Below are positions 25,165-34,817 of a stretch of 64,000 bases of DNA, in pieces (position 1 is the first letter of the stretch; each line of letters opens with the position of its first letter). The position numbers and the translations under genes are program-made. The notes under the pieces were generated by a model. It did no database searches, was not told where the DNA came from, and saw only the letters and a list, made by a program, of their open reading frames with translations. The stretch is from NCBI RefSeq assembly GCF_040362915.1, contig NZ_AP029612.1:2542001-2606000 (forward strand), written 5' to 3'. The DNA is from Sediminibacterium sp. KACHI17. GTDB taxonomy: Bacteria; Bacteroidota; Bacteroidia; Chitinophagales; Chitinophagaceae.

Positions 25165-26046
25165 ATGTACACTATCGTATCAGGTTTGTTCTACTTACTC
25201 TCTCGATTGCCCTGGTGGTTATTGTACCTGATCGGTGATGGTATTTATGTATTGCTTTACTATGTATTTGGATATCGGAAGAAAGTAGTAGCAGCGAATC
25301 TGCAGATCGCATTTCCAGAGAAAACAGATGCTGAGCGAAAAGCAATCGAGAAAAAATTCTATCACAATTTTGTAGATACTTTTATTGAAACCATTAAGCT
25401 GTTTTCTGTTTCAGAAAAAGAATTCCGAAAGCGCTTTAGCTGTAATATTGAAGTACTCAATGATTTATACGCAGGTGAACAAAACGTTCAAATTATAAGT
25501 GGTCATTATTTCAATTGGGAGTATGCGAATCTTGGGGTTTCCTTGGATAGCAAGTTTCCTTTTGTAGCCGTTTACATGCCGTTGAGTAATAAAGTATTTG
25601 ATCGGCTGATCTACAAATTCAGGAGTCGCTTTGGCACTTTATTAGTACCTGCGAGTGAGTTCAAACAAAATTTTCATCAATATGCCCGAAATCGATATGC
25701 ATTAGCATTGGTAGCAGATCAGAATCCGGGTAACCCTGCAAAAGCTTATTGGACAAACTTCTTCTCAAAGCCGGCTCCTTTTGCGCGAGGTCCAGAGAAA
25801 GGAGCCAAGATGAATAATACGGCCATAGTGTATGCGCATTTCTATAAGGTGAAACGTGGCTACTATCGATTGGATTTTGAATTGATCACTACAAACCCAC
25901 ATAAGTTCGCAGAAGGTGAGCTCACTAAGCTATTGGTGAAAAAGGTGGAAGATTCTGTTCGTAAGACCCCGGATAATTATTTATGGAGTCACAGAAGATG
26001 GAAACACAGCAATCAGGCTGAGAAGTATAAGCACCTGATGGTTTAA
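25165..26046 (+). CDS. Lysophospholipid/lipid A-type acyltransferase (LpxL/HtrB family)
   Basis: 293 residues. N-terminal membrane anchor (about 5-35, rich in Leu, Tyr and Trp) followed by the acyltransferase fold. The catalytic HX4E motif is GHYFNWEY with His114 and Glu119; the segment LALVADQNPGNPAKAYWTNFF near 175-195 and ARGPEKGAKM near 203-212 match the conserved DQ and G-rich regions of LpxL-type enzymes. Probably adds an acyl chain to lipid A or a related lipid at the inner membrane. Its start codon abuts the long inverted repeat, so translation may be affected by that stem. Confidence 0.9.
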   Translation: MYTIVSGLFYLLSRLPWWLLYLIGDGIYVLLYYVFGYRKKVVAANLQIAFPEKTDAERKAIEKKFYHNFVDTFIETIKLFSVSEKEFRKRFSCNIEVLNDLYAGEQNVQIISGHYFNWEYANLGVSLDSKFPFVAVYMPLSNKVFDRLIYKFRSRFGTLLVPASEFKQNFHQYARNRYALALVADQNPGNPAKAYWTNFFSKPAPFARGPEKGAKMNNTAIVYAHFYKVKRGYYRLDFELITTNPHKFAEGELTKLLVKKVEDSVRKTPDNYLWSHRRWKHSNQAEKYKHLMV

Positions 26047-26047
26047 T

Positions 26048-26091
26048 ATATCAGATGGCAGATTTGATTTAAAAAATCTGCCATCTGATAT
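26048..26091. terminator. 18-bp inverted repeat between convergent genes, probable bidirectional terminator
   Basis: ATATCAGATGGCAGATTT (26048-26065) and its exact complement at 26074-26091, separated by an 8-nt A-rich loop. It begins 1 nt after the acyltransferase stop and ends 6 nt before the end of the opposing MBL-rhodanese gene. Position between converging genes suits a bidirectional terminator, but neither side has a clear T-run; its word-repeat arms resemble the other long inverted repeats in the window. Confidence 0.7.
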
Positions 26092-26097
26092 CTGCGA

Positions 26098-27513
26098 TCA
26101 ATTCAACACTGCTGTTGTTTTCTCGATACTGAATTTGTCTTTTAATTCTTTGATCTGTCCCCAACCACCAAGCACATTTCTAAGATTATGAATGCCTTGT
26201 TTCTTCATCAGTGATGCTGCGATCACACTTCTGTAACCGCCGGCACAATGCACATAAATATTATGGTTGTCTTCTAGGTGTGCCATACTACCCGGATCTG
26301 TGAGCTCATCTAGCGGAATATTGAGGGCTTCTTTGATGTGTCCGTCAGCGTATTCAGGCACTTTTCGCACATCCACGATCACCAATTGCGGATCGAATGG
26401 CATGTCCATCGCCAATTCATCCGCTTCTACATCAATGATCATATCAGTAACTTCTCCACTGTTTTTCCAATGTTCGAATCCGCCTGCCAAATGGCCACCA
26501 AAGTTTTCAAAACCTACTCTTGCTAAACGAACAATACTTTCTTTTTCTTTACCCGGCTCAGTTACCAATAAGATCTCTTTATCAAACGGCAATAAACTTC
26601 CAGCCCATTCTGCAAAACGTCCTTCTAGACCAATAAAAATGGACCCGGGTACAAATCCTTCCGTGAAAACGGATGCTTTGCGTGTATCTAGTACAACAAT
26701 ATTATCGTCTTTGAGTTTCAGTTTGAAAGCAGGAATATCCAACGCTTGCATTCCTTTTTCCAATACTGCGTTCAGACTCTCATATCCTTCTTTATTGATT
26801 TTCGCATTGATCGGAAAATATTGAGGAGGAGCTGCAAGTCCGTCGGTCACTGCTTTGATAAAATCTTCTTTGCTTTGTTGTTGCAGTGCATAGTTCGAAG
26901 CTTTTTGTTCACCGATGGTACTGAAAGTCTCGGGACCAAGATTTTTTCCGCAGCTGCTACCTGCACCATGTGCGGGATATACGATCACATCATCAGACAG
27001 TGGCATGATCTTGCTTTGTAAACTTTCATACATCATGCCAGCAAGATCTTCCATTGTGATCTCTTTTCCTTTTTGTGCGAGATCAGGTCTGCCTACATCC
27101 CCTACAAACAACGTATCTCCTGTGAAAATAGCGTGGTCTTTTCCTGTTGCGTCTTTTAGTAAATAACAACTGCTTTCGAGTGTGTGTCCGGGAGTATGTA
27201 ATACTTGCAGACTTAAGTCGCCGATATTAAATATCTCACCATCTTTTGCTACATGTACGGGAAAATTAGTGGCAGTTCCCGGACCGTATACGATCGTAGC
27301 ATCGGTGGCAGCGGCTAAGTCAAGATGTCCGCTAACAAAATCAGCATGAAAATGTGTTTCAAAAATATAACGGATGCTACTGTTTCTTTCTTTCGCAAGT
27401 TGTAAATACTCATCAATATCTCTGAGCGGATCAATCACTGCTGCAATGCCGTTACTTTCAATGTAATAAGCTGCTTCACTCAAACAGCCGGTATATAGTT
27501 GTTTTACAAACAT
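26098..27513 (-). CDS. MBL-fold hydrolase with two rhodanese domains (persulfide dioxygenase-like)
   Basis: 471 residues from the ATG at 27513; a start 30 bp further upstream is possible but MFVKQLYTGCLSEAAYYI is the normal N-terminus. Metallo-beta-lactamase domain (about 1-245) with THFHADFVSGH (His54, His56, Asp58, His63), HTPGHT, TGDTLFVGDVGR and YPAHGAGSSC. Two rhodanese domains follow. The first (about 265-350) has no cysteine in its active loop (LVTEPGKEKES) and is probably inactive; the second has VHCAGGYRS with a catalytic cysteine. Such proteins oxidise glutathione-type persulfides and move sulfane sulfur. An ArsR-family gene lies directly upstream. Confidence 0.9.
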   Translation of the reverse strand: MFVKQLYTGCLSEAAYYIESNGIAAVIDPLRDIDEYLQLAKERNSSIRYIFETHFHADFVSGHLDLAAATDATIVYGPGTATNFPVHVAKDGEIFNIGDLSLQVLHTPGHTLESSCYLLKDATGKDHAIFTGDTLFVGDVGRPDLAQKGKEITMEDLAGMMYESLQSKIMPLSDDVIVYPAHGAGSSCGKNLGPETFSTIGEQKASNYALQQQSKEDFIKAVTDGLAAPPQYFPINAKINKEGYESLNAVLEKGMQALDIPAFKLKLKDDNIVVLDTRKASVFTEGFVPGSIFIGLEGRFAEWAGSLLPFDKEILLVTEPGKEKESIVRLARVGFENFGGHLAGGFEHWKNSGEVTDMIIDVEADELAMDMPFDPQLVIVDVRKVPEYADGHIKEALNIPLDELTDPGSMAHLEDNHNIYVHCAGGYRSVIAASLMKKQGIHNLRNVLGGWGQIKELKDKFSIEKTTAVLN

Positions 27514-27599
27514 ATTCCTGAGTTTAAGGCAAAGATAGTTCAATGATCAAGCCAGAGAAGCAGATCTCATTGAAAAAGGGCAATATGTCAGCTAAAATA

Positions 27600-27935
27600 T
27601 CAGCCTACGAGCGATTCCACAAAACCAACGACCTCTGTCAGGCGTGCGTAGTTTACGGAATAGAAGATGAATTTACCATCACGTGTAGTGCTAACAATAC
27701 CTGCTCTGCGGAGAATTGCGAGGTGTTGTGAGGCTACAGATTGCTCCAGTCGAAGTTTTACATAAATTTCTGTAACCGTCATTTTTTGATGATCGTCAAG
27801 TAATTTGATGATTTGCTGTCGGAGTTTGTGATTGATAGACCTGAGTATCAAAGCAGCTTTCTTAGTGTGAAGAAAATCTACCTTGATCGGTGATTTGCCA
27901 TTGTTTAGAACAACGGATTGTAATGATTGACTCAT
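27600..27935 (-). CDS. ArsR-family winged-helix repressor, cysteine-free
   Basis: 111 residues. Helix-turn-helix core LEQSVASQHLAILRRAGIVS near 68-87 followed by the wing TTRDGKFIFYSVN. It contains no cysteine at all, so it cannot use the cysteine-based metal or persulfide sensing of SmtB/ArsR or BigR/SqrR relatives; another ligand or mode is implied. It lies 86 bp upstream of, and on the same strand as, the MBL-rhodanese gene, and probably controls it and itself. Two palindromes sit upstream (27981-28028). Confidence 0.88.
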   Translation of the reverse strand: MSQSLQSVVLNNGKSPIKVDFLHTKKAALILRSINHKLRQQIIKLLDDHQKMTVTEIYVKLRLEQSVASQHLAILRRAGIVSTTRDGKFIFYSVNYARLTEVVGFVESLVG

Positions 27936-27980
27936 GACAATTAAGTTGATGGGGGGTTAACAAACTAAAATTGTGTCAAT

Positions 27981-28028
27981 AAAGATACGAAAATCTTTGT
28001 CGATTTATTGTATAAAATTTATATACAA
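27981..28028 (-). promoter_or_regulatory. Two palindromes upstream of the ArsR-type gene, candidate operators
   Basis: AAAGAT/ATCTTT (27981-27998; 6-bp arms, 6-nt loop) and TTGTATA/TATACAA (28008-28014 and 28022-28028, perfect 7-bp arms, 7-nt spacer). They lie 46-93 bp upstream of the ArsR start codon. ArsR-family repressors bind such hyphenated AT-rich palindromes over their own promoters. The same DNA is the 3' spacer after tsaB. Binding is inference. Confidence 0.5.
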
Positions 28029-28040
28029 CCCGCAGCCACT

Positions 28041-28727
28041 TTAGTTTTTCGTTTTTCCCGAAGTATCAAAAAAGGCTTTTAAATAAATGGGTTCACTGTA
28101 AGCGAGATCCGCAAAGGATTGATCTGCAAAGGGTTTCAAGGCTAGCCGAGCTAAATGGCCAGCATTGTGATGCCCGTTTTTGAACCGCATATGGGCGTGG
28201 CTTAAAATTCCCTTTAATTTTTCAGCACCGCTTCCAAAGAACAAAACAGACTGCTTTTCGAGAAGTTCAGAAAAGGAATGTTGATCGAGTATCATCGGCT
28301 GTGGTTCCATGATTGTTTGTAGCGATTGATCATACACTGCGGTAAATACTTCCATTCTCCTGGCATCGATCATCGGACAAATTAAAAATGCTTCTGCTGT
28401 ACTTTCGTTCTCTAAGGCCGCTACTGCCATTACTTCCAGGGTATTGACGATGATCAGTGGTTTATTCAATGTGAAACAAATTCCCTTGGCACTCGCCAAA
28501 CCTACACGCAATCCGGTATAACTGCCTGGTCCACCGGTAACAGCTACGGCATCTATCTGTGTTAACTGGATACCTGTTCGTTGGACCAGTGTTTGAATAG
28601 CAGGTTGTAAAAAAGAAGCATGATTTTTTTGATCGGTACTGATCAGCATATCCAATACATGATCATCTTCACTCAAGCAAACACTGGCCTGTTCAGTGGC
28701 GGTATCAATGTTGAGGAAATAACTCAT
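28041..28727 (-). CDS. tsaB: tRNA threonylcarbamoyladenosine biosynthesis protein TsaB
   Basis: ASKHA-fold partner of TsaD in the synthesis of t6A in tRNAs reading ANN codons. 228 residues. MSYFLNIDTATEQASVCL is the usual N-terminal strand pair, KNHASFLQPAIQTL follows, and GGPGSYTGLRVGLASAKG near 66-83 is the family hallmark. The first four bases of its coding sequence (28724-28727) overlap the end of the upstream 3-hydroxyacyl-CoA dehydrogenase-like gene, so the two are coupled. No tsaD nearby. Confidence 0.94.
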   Translation of the reverse strand: MSYFLNIDTATEQASVCLSEDDHVLDMLISTDQKNHASFLQPAIQTLVQRTGIQLTQIDAVAVTGGPGSYTGLRVGLASAKGICFTLNKPLIIVNTLEVMAVAALENESTAEAFLICPMIDARRMEVFTAVYDQSLQTIMEPQPMILDQHSFSELLEKQSVLFFGSGAEKLKGILSHAHMRFKNGHHNAGHLARLALKPFADQSFADLAYSEPIYLKAFFDTSGKTKN

Positions 28728-29347
28728 TGTGCATTTGTTTTGGATAATGCTTCTGCTGTTAAAGCGGGAGCCGGTGTATACCTGTCATCTTCTTTTGCCA
28801 GTACCTGTAATAAATGAAGAATAGGCTGTATTCCAATGATATCGGACCATTCGAACGGTCCATAGGGATAATTGGTACCTAATTTCATGGCCGTGTCAAT
28901 ATCCTGTTTTGTACTTACTTCATCACCCAATGCAAAGTATGCTTCGTTGATGATCATCGCAATAACTCTTGCAGCGATCATTCCGGGAACATCAGGTACG
29001 ATTTGATAATTCCATCCAAGTGATGAAAGTATTTGTTCAAATGAACTATTGCCTTTTGCAGGAACTACTTCCAGAACCGGACGTTCCAAAAAACTATTCC
29101 ATGCATTGATACGGATATAATTATCAGGTAAGGAATCAGTAGTAGACAATACTGCATTGACAAAAACGGGAGCTGTGGTGATCTCGGGAAAGGCAGCACC
29201 TTCTGTTTCAAAGCATAGATCAAACCAGGCATCGGCATGAGCGGGTAAGATATCTACTCCTTTACGGTAAATGGTGACCGTATCCGGGATGGATTTGGAG
29301 AGAAAAACAGCAGCTTGTTGCGGACTCGCATTCAACACTATTTGCAT
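28724..29347 (-). CDS. 3-hydroxyacyl-CoA dehydrogenase C-terminal domain protein (short, stand-alone)
   Basis: 207 residues. Residues about 118-185 match the helical C-terminal dimerisation/substrate domain of 3-hydroxyacyl-CoA dehydrogenase (PGMIAARVIAMIINEAYFAL and GTNYPYGPFEWSDIIG). The N-terminal part is too short and lacks the GxGxxG NAD-binding motif, so it is probably not an active dehydrogenase alone. Could be a structural or CoA-binding relic kept for another role. Its end overlaps tsaB by 4 bp. A perfect -7 element lies only 4 bp upstream of the start codon. Confidence 0.75.
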   Translation of the reverse strand: MQIVLNASPQQAAVFLSKSIPDTVTIYRKGVDILPAHADAWFDLCFETEGAAFPEITTAPVFVNAVLSTTDSLPDNYIRINAWNSFLERPVLEVVPAKGNSSFEQILSSLGWNYQIVPDVPGMIAARVIAMIINEAYFALGDEVSTKQDIDTAMKLGTNYPYGPFEWSDIIGIQPILHLLQVLAKEDDRYTPAPALTAEALSKTNAQ

Positions 29348-29351
29348 CCTG

Positions 29352-29359
29352 CAAATTTA
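29352..29359 (-). promoter_or_regulatory. TAAATTTG -7 element, very close to the start codon
   Basis: Plus-strand CAAATTTA reads TAAATTTG on the minus strand, an exact TAnnTTTG match, 4 bp before the start codon (29345-29347) of the 3-hydroxyacyl-CoA dehydrogenase-like gene. Transcription would begin at or just after that ATG, implying a leaderless message or a later start. Confidence 0.45.
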
Positions 29360-29412
29360 GGTTGGCAGGTTGATAGAAATACAGCAATTTGCCAATCACT
29401 AAAGAAGTTATT

Positions 29413-29799
29413 ATGTCTAAACAAATCATTAAAACCGATAAGGCACCAGCGCCCATCGGTCCTTACAGTCAGGCGGTGAAAGCCAATGGTATGGTGTTTT
29501 TGAGTGGTCAGGTTGCTTTTGATCCTGTATCAGGAGAGCTGCGTACTGGGGATCTGCAGACAGAAACCCATCAGGTCATGAAAAATCTGGCAGCGGTGAT
29601 GGAAGAAGCACATATCACTTTTGAACATGTAGTGAAGACCAGTATTTTTTTGAGTGATATGGCACATTTTGCGCAGGTGAATGAAGTGTATGGATCTTAC
29701 TTCAATGGAGATTACCCGGCACGTGAAACAGTAGCGGTAAAGCAATTACCGCGTGGCGTGAATGTAGAGATCAGTATGATCGCTGTTGTAGATCTATAA
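29413..29799 (+). CDS. RidA-family enamine/imine deaminase
   Basis: 128 residues from ATG 29413 (an earlier in-frame codon at 29389 gives an atypical N-terminus). RidA proteins hydrolyse reactive 2-aminoacrylate-type enamines produced by PLP enzymes such as threonine dehydratase. Typical segments: APAPIGPYSQAVKANG near 9-24, FLSGQVAFDP, the conserved arginine in YPARETVAV, and the end GVNVEISMIAVVDL. Convergent with, and overlapping by 6 bp, the aldose epimerase-like gene. Confidence 0.93.
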   Translation: MSKQIIKTDKAPAPIGPYSQAVKANGMVFLSGQVAFDPVSGELRTGDLQTETHQVMKNLAAVMEEAHITFEHVVKTSIFLSDMAHFAQVNEVYGSYFNGDYPARETVAVKQLPRGVNVEISMIAVVDL

Positions 29800-30735
29800 T
29801 GCCTCCACCTGATAACTTGTACTAAAAGAAACAGGTTTATTGGGTAACAGGTACAGCAGTCCCAATCCGTTATTAAATGCATTTGGTGCAGCGCTGAGGT
29901 TTTCAATCGCTACACTTTTCCGATGCGATGGTGTATAAATTTGCAGGTAAGGATAGTTCATCAATGGTTTGATCACTATTCTTACCTGTTTATTTTTTAA
30001 AGCACAATAGCCTTGCTCTGTAGTTGGTAGTATGAATGAATTATCCAGAAAAACAGATCGTAAAGAATGACCTTTTAAAAAACGGTCATCCGATTCTTCT
30101 TTCCCCGTAGGTATCAATGCCTCATCAAAGACCAATCTTCTGCTACTATTGAATTTCAGCTCACACTCATCTACAGGAGTACCTACTGTAAAATACGGAT
30201 GCCAGCCATCACTAAAAGGAATCGCTTTTGCACTATGGTTCAGCGCTGTGGTCGTAACCGTTAAACTGTTACCGGATGTCAGCTCCCATCTGACCAGCAG
30301 TGTATAATTAAAAGGATACCCTTTAAAATGACCTTTATATTGATGTTCCAGTTCCACACTGGCAGTTGCTTCATCTGCAGCCGTATTTTTTAGCGTGTAT
30401 ACTGCATCATATAAAAATCCATGCAATGCATGATCACCCAGATAAAAACTATCCAAAGTATAAGTATGATCATCAAAATGATAGCAGCCATTTTGCAGTC
30501 TGCAGGCAAAGGGGCTCATCTTCGCACTTTTAAAAGCATCTGTGATGTGCGTGATCGCATCTTCGGGGTCATTGAATCCATCCACTACATTTAAAGGGCC
30601 ATTTGCAGTTTGTACTCGGAAAGCGTTCAATAAGCCGCCGAATGCAAAAATTTCAGCCTCAGTACCTGTGGTGGTATCGGATAAATGAATGGTCAGTTGA
30701 CTTCCTTCTCCTGATGTAAGAATCGAAAATGGCAT
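29794..30735 (-). CDS. Aldose 1-epimerase family protein
   Basis: 313 residues of the galactose mutarotase/YeaD-like superfamily (beta-sandwich). Probable active-site histidines in DHALHGFLYD (near 101-110) and SDGWHPYFTVG (near 175-185); a conserved acidic residue in SVAIENLSAAPN near 274-285. The exact sugar or sugar-phosphate is not predictable. Stand-alone; its 3' end overlaps ridA by 6 bp and its start faces the icmF promoter region. Confidence 0.85.
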   Translation of the reverse strand: MPFSILTSGEGSQLTIHLSDTTTGTEAEIFAFGGLLNAFRVQTANGPLNVVDGFNDPEDAITHITDAFKSAKMSPFACRLQNGCYHFDDHTYTLDSFYLGDHALHGFLYDAVYTLKNTAADEATASVELEHQYKGHFKGYPFNYTLLVRWELTSGNSLTVTTTALNHSAKAIPFSDGWHPYFTVGTPVDECELKFNSSRRLVFDEALIPTGKEESDDRFLKGHSLRSVFLDNSFILPTTEQGYCALKNKQVRIVIKPLMNYPYLQIYTPSHRKSVAIENLSAAPNAFNNGLGLLYLLPNKPVSFSTSYQVEAL

Positions 30736-30774
30736 ATTGATATTTATGTAAACTTACCCCTCAAAAAACTAACG

Positions 30775-30809
30775 ATTGTTAACCATTCGGCATAAAACTG
30801 CTAAATTTG
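30775..30809 (+). promoter_or_regulatory. Promoter of icmF
   Basis: TAAATTTG at 30802-30809 matches TAnnTTTG exactly and lies 22 bp before the ATG at 30832; ATTG at 30775-30778 is a partial -33 element with a spacer of 23 bp. Confidence 0.5.
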
Positions 30810-30831
30810 CACCTCAGTGAAAAGTAAGGAT

Positions 30832-33800
30832 ATGTCGTACCAACCCCAGCACAAAATCAGAATTGTTACTGCTGCCAGTTTATTTGACGGACATGATGCT
30901 GCCATTAACATCATGCGTCGGATTTTACAGTCAAAAGGAGCAGAGATCATTCATCTTGGACATAACAGAAGTGTGGCTGAGATCGTGGAGTGTGCTATTG
31001 AAGAAGATGCCCAAGGCATTGCCATTACCAGCTATCAGGGCGGACATGTGGAGTTTTTTAAATACATGCGTGATCTGTTGGATCAAAATGGCTGTGGCCA
31101 TATCAAAATATTCGGCGGTGGTGGTGGAACCATTCTCCCCGAAGAGATCCGTGAACTACACAATTATGGTATCACCAGAATTTATAGTCCGGATGACGGA
31201 AGAAAAATGGGATTAGAGGGTATGATCGAAGACGTGATCCGTCAATGTGATTTTAACTTGAATGGAACAGGTGTCTATCAAAAACCGATGACACTTGGTG
31301 AGGTGAAAGATATCAGAACCATTGCACGAAAGATTACCAACGCAGAAAATGGAGTTCAAGCTGATCAAGAGAAAGCCAATGCAGTAGCACCTGTATTAGG
31401 TATTACCGGTACGGGTGGTGCAGGTAAGAGTTCAGTGACCGATGAGATCGTAAGAAGATACCTGCAGTTGTTTGAAGACAAAACGATCGCCGTTATCTCT
31501 GTAGATCCTTCTAAGAAAAAAACAGGAGGTGCTTTATTGGGAGACCGGATTCGTATGAATGCCATATCACATCCCAGAGCTTACATGCGTAGTTTAGCAA
31601 CGCGTGATGATAATACAGCTTTGAGTGCGCACGTCCAGGATGCGATCGATATCTGTAAAAATGCAGGATTTGATTTTATCATTCTGGAATCAGCAGGTGT
31701 AGGACAAAGCGATGCATCGATCCTGGATTTCTGTGATGTGAGTTTGTATGTTATGACGCCGGAATATGGTGCAGCTTCTCAATTAGAGAAGATCAATATG
31801 TTGGATTATGCTGATGTGGTTTGTATCAATAAGTTTGATAAAGCAGGCGCATTGGATGCATTACATGATGTACGTAAACAATACAAGCGTAATCATAACT
31901 TATGGACGGCGAAGGATGAAGACCTGCCTGTTGTGGGAACCATCGCAGCACAATTCAATGACGCAGGTGTAAATGAGCTGTTTGAAAAGCTGATGCTGAC
32001 CATCGAGCAAAAAACAAAAGTATCGTTTGGGAATTTCTCCAAAGAAGGACATACAAAAGAGACCACAACCAAATCTCAGATCATTCCGCCAAAACGTGTT
32101 CGTTACCTGGCAGAGATCGCAGAAAATAATCGCGGATATGATCAGTGGGTAAATGAACAAGTAACGATCGCAAGTAAGCTGTATCAGATCAATGGAGCGA
32201 TGGAGTCTGTGAGTGGAGAAGTAGCTGCAGGATTATTGGAAGTAAAAAAATCTTTTGAGAAAAAATTACATACTGAGTGTCAGCAATTGATTGAACAATG
32301 GCCGGCATTGGTTCAGCAGTATGCAGCTGATTTCTTTGAATATAAAGTAAGGGATAAGATCATTCGTCAGCCACTCACTACCACTTCATTAAGCAATACC
32401 AGAATACCTAAAGTAGTATTACCTAAATACAAAGACTGGGGTGATATCTTACGCTGGCAATTACAGGAAAATGTACCGGGTACATTTCCATATACGGCTG
32501 GTGTATTTGAATTAAAAAGACAAGGAGAAGATCCTACCAGAATGTTTGCAGGTGAAGGTGGTCCGGAAAGAACAAATAAACGTTTCCATTACGTATCACT
32601 TGGACAGCCGGCCATTCGTTTGTCTACAGCATTTGACAGTGTGACACTATATGGAGAAGATCCTGCTGTACGTCCGGATATTTATGGTAAGATCGGTAAT
32701 AGTGGTGTGAGTATTGCAACAGTAGATGATGCTAAAAAACTTTACAGTGGTTTTGATCTCTGTGACCCAAAGACATCTGTAAGTATGACGATCAATGGTC
32801 CTGCACCGATCTTATTGGCATTTTTCATGAATGCAGCGATCGATCAGTTATGTGAAAAGTACATTGATGCGAATGGTATGTGGGCACAGGTAGATAAAGC
32901 CTTTGCTGAAAAATACAAGCAAGTAACCAAGCCTGTTTATTATAACCCATCTTCACCGGAAAGATTGCCGGAAGGAAATAACGGATTAGGTCTTCGTCTT
33001 TTAGGATTGAGTGGTGATGAAGTATTGCCGGCAGAGGTATACGCAAAAATCAAAGCCGAAGCATTATCACAAGTGAGAGGAACGGTGCAGGCAGATATTT
33101 TAAAAGAAGACCAGGCACAAAACACTTGTATCTTCTCTACAGAGTTTGCTTTGAAATTAATGGGAGATGTGCAAGCATATTTCATTGATCAGAAAGTGAG
33201 AAATTTTTATAGTGTAAGTATTAGTGGTTATCATATTGCGGAAGCAGGCGCTAATCCGATTACACAGCTGGCTTTCACATTGGCGAATGGCTTTACTTAT
33301 GTAGAGTACTACTTGAGTCGGGGAATGCATATCGATGATTTCGCCCCGAACTTATCTTTCTTCTTTAGCAATGGGATGGATCCTGAATACAGTGTGATCG
33401 GTCGTGTAGCAAGACGTATTTGGGCCAAAGCGATGAAGAATAAATACAAGGGTAATGATCGCTCACAAAAACTAAAGTATCATATCCAAACAAGTGGAAG
33501 AAGTCTGCATGCACAGGAGATCGACTTCAACGATATCAGAACCACATTGCAGGCATTGTATGCGATCTATGACAACTGTAATAGCCTTCATACCAATGCT
33601 TATGATGAAGCCATCACTACCCCTACAGAAGAGAGTGTGAGAAGGGCCATGGCCATTCAGTTGATCATTAACCGAGAATTGGGCAGTGCAAAAACAGAGA
33701 ACTTCACACAAGGAAGTTTTGCCATCGAAGAGCTGACCGATCTGGTGGAAGAAGCGGTATTGATTGAGTTTGAGCGCATCAGTGAACGTGGTGGTGTATT

Positions 33801-34176
33801 GGGAGCGATGGAAAGAATGTATCAGCGTAATAAGATACAGGAAGAAAGTTTGCATTATGAAACACTGAAACATACCGGTGAGTTACCATTGATCGGTGTC
33901 AATACCTTCTTGAATAAAAAAGGAAGCCCGACCGTATTACCCGGAGAAGTGATCCGTTCTACAACAGAAGAAAAAGAACAACAGATCCAAAACCTCCATG
34001 CTTTCTGGAAAAGAAATGAAGGAAAATCAGCAGCAGCATTGGCACAACTGAAACAAACAGCGATTCAGAATGGTAATCTGTTTGAGGCTTTGATGGAAAC
34101 AGTGAAATATTGTTCATTGGGTCAGATCACACATGCATTGTATGAAGTGGGTGGACAATACAGAAGGAATATGTAA
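30832..34176 (+). CDS. icmF: Fused isobutyryl-CoA mutase (IcmF)
   Basis: Coenzyme B12-dependent acyl-CoA mutase that interconverts isobutyryl-CoA and n-butyryl-CoA. 1114 residues from ATG 30832 ([12 protein letters not shown]; an upstream ATG at 30817 adds five residues). Order: cobalamin-binding domain (1-140) with the cobalt ligand His21 in [11 protein letters not shown], a MeaB-like GTPase chaperone domain (about 180-410) with P-loop [10 protein letters not shown] near 193-202, then the large mutase TIM barrel to the end. This B12-GTPase-mutase order defines IcmF and differs from methylmalonyl-CoA mutase. Monocistronic by layout, with its own promoter. Confidence 0.94.
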   Translation: MSYQPQHKIRIVTAASLFDGHDAAINIMRRILQSKGAEIIHLGHNRSVAEIVECAIEEDAQGIAITSYQGGHVEFFKYMRDLLDQNGCGHIKIFGGGGGTILPEEIRELHNYGITRIYSPDDGRKMGLEGMIEDVIRQCDFNLNGTGVYQKPMTLGEVKDIRTIARKITNAENGVQADQEKANAVAPVLGITGTGGAGKSSVTDEIVRRYLQLFEDKTIAVISVDPSKKKTGGALLGDRIRMNAISHPRAYMRSLATRDDNTALSAHVQDAIDICKNAGFDFIILESAGVGQSDASILDFCDVSLYVMTPEYGAASQLEKINMLDYADVVCINKFDKAGALDALHDVRKQYKRNHNLWTAKDEDLPVVGTIAAQFNDAGVNELFEKLMLTIEQKTKVSFGNFSKEGHTKETTTKSQIIPPKRVRYLAEIAENNRGYDQWVNEQVTIASKLYQINGAMESVSGEVAAGLLEVKKSFEKKLHTECQQLIEQWPALVQQYAADFFEYKVRDKIIRQPLTTTSLSNTRIPKVVLPKYKDWGDILRWQLQENVPGTFPYTAGVFELKRQGEDPTRMFAGEGGPERTNKRFHYVSLGQPAIRLSTAFDSVTLYGEDPAVRPDIYGKIGNSGVSIATVDDAKKLYSGFDLCDPKTSVSMTINGPAPILLAFFMNAAIDQLCEKYIDANGMWAQVDKAFAEKYKQVTKPVYYNPSSPERLPEGNNGLGLRLLGLSGDEVLPAEVYAKIKAEALSQVRGTVQADILKEDQAQNTCIFSTEFALKLMGDVQAYFIDQKVRNFYSVSISGYHIAEAGANPITQLAFTLANGFTYVEYYLSRGMHIDDFAPNLSFFFSNGMDPEYSVIGRVARRIWAKAMKNKYKGNDRSQKLKYHIQTSGRSLHAQEIDFNDIRTTLQALYAIYDNCNSLHTNAYDEAITTPTEESVRRAMAIQLIINRELGSAKTENFTQGSFAIEELTDLVEEAVLIEFERISERGGVLGAMERMYQRNKIQEESLHYETLKHTGELPLIGVNTFLNKKGSPTVLPGEVIRSTTEEKEQQIQNLHAFWKRNEGKSAAALAQLKQTAIQNGNLFEALMETVKYCSLGQITHALYEVGGQYRRNM

Positions 34177-34219
34177 TACATGCATACATTTCTGTAAAAT
34201 CTGCTATAAATTTACTGGT

Positions 34220-34810
34220 ATGAAGTATTCTTTAGTCCTCTTGCTTTGCTGTTTATTTGGTATGCATATTAGTGCATCAGCACAAGTTCCTGCCAGAAGG
34301 TATGATAGTTCTATGAAGATCGGTAAGGCGGGTTATAAGGTAACCTGTAACAATCGTAATCCGGAAAAGAATACCATCAATATTTCACCCATAGGATTCA
34401 GTAATGAAGTGCGTGATTTTAGTTTTGAGATCAAAGGTCGTATTCTCAGAGCTGAGGTAGATGATGTGAACAGAGATAATTACCCTGATCTTTTATTGTA
34501 TATCTATTATGGGGATACACTGAATAAAGGAAATATTATTTGTATTAGTTCAGAAGCCAATAACAATGTTGTTCCTATTGGGTTTCCCGATATCGTTGAT
34601 GATCCTAAATTAAGGGAAGGATATCGTGGGTTTGATGAATTCAGGGTCATGGAAGGAGTCGTTACCCGAAGATTCCCGCTTTTTACACCAGATAGTCTTG
34701 GTGCACAGCCAACTGGAAAAATGCGACAAGTGATGTATCGTGTTGTACCTGCTGAAAAAAGCGGATTCAAATTTCAAGTATCTCGTACTTACGATTATGT
34801 GAAACAGTAG
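34220..34810 (+). CDS. Secreted protein of unknown function
   Basis: 196 residues from ATG 34220, chosen because it gives a full signal peptide (about 1-23, ending SASAQ); a longer frame reaches back into icmF and is rejected. The mature protein has IKGRILRAEVDDVNRDNYPDLLLYIYY near 82-108, which resembles acidic calcium-binding FG-GAP/EF-like loops (DVNRDNYPD), and LREGYRGFDEFRVMEG in the second half. I do not recognise the family. Starts 43 bp after icmF and ends 7 bp before the convergent porZ gene. TAAATTTA at 34207-34214 is a possible -7 box. Confidence 0.75.
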   Translation: MKYSLVLLLCCLFGMHISASAQVPARRYDSSMKIGKAGYKVTCNNRNPEKNTINISPIGFSNEVRDFSFEIKGRILRAEVDDVNRDNYPDLLLYIYYGDTLNKGNIICISSEANNNVVPIGFPDIVDDPKLREGYRGFDEFRVMEGVVTRRFPLFTPDSLGAQPTGKMRQVMYRVVPAEKSGFKFQVSRTYDYVKQ

Positions 34811-34817
34811 TATTTAT

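Noticed and set aside
26267-26824. 185-codon open frame on the plus strand
   Set aside because: Antisense to the MBL-rhodanese gene, whose domains and motifs are clear; the shadow protein is Ser/Pro-rich low complexity and has no promoter or start context.
27543-27731. 62-codon plus-strand ORF with five cysteines near its end
   Set aside because: Overlaps the ArsR coding sequence antisense. The cysteine cluster looked like a metal-binding peptide, but the sequence is explained by the opposite-strand winged-helix codons.
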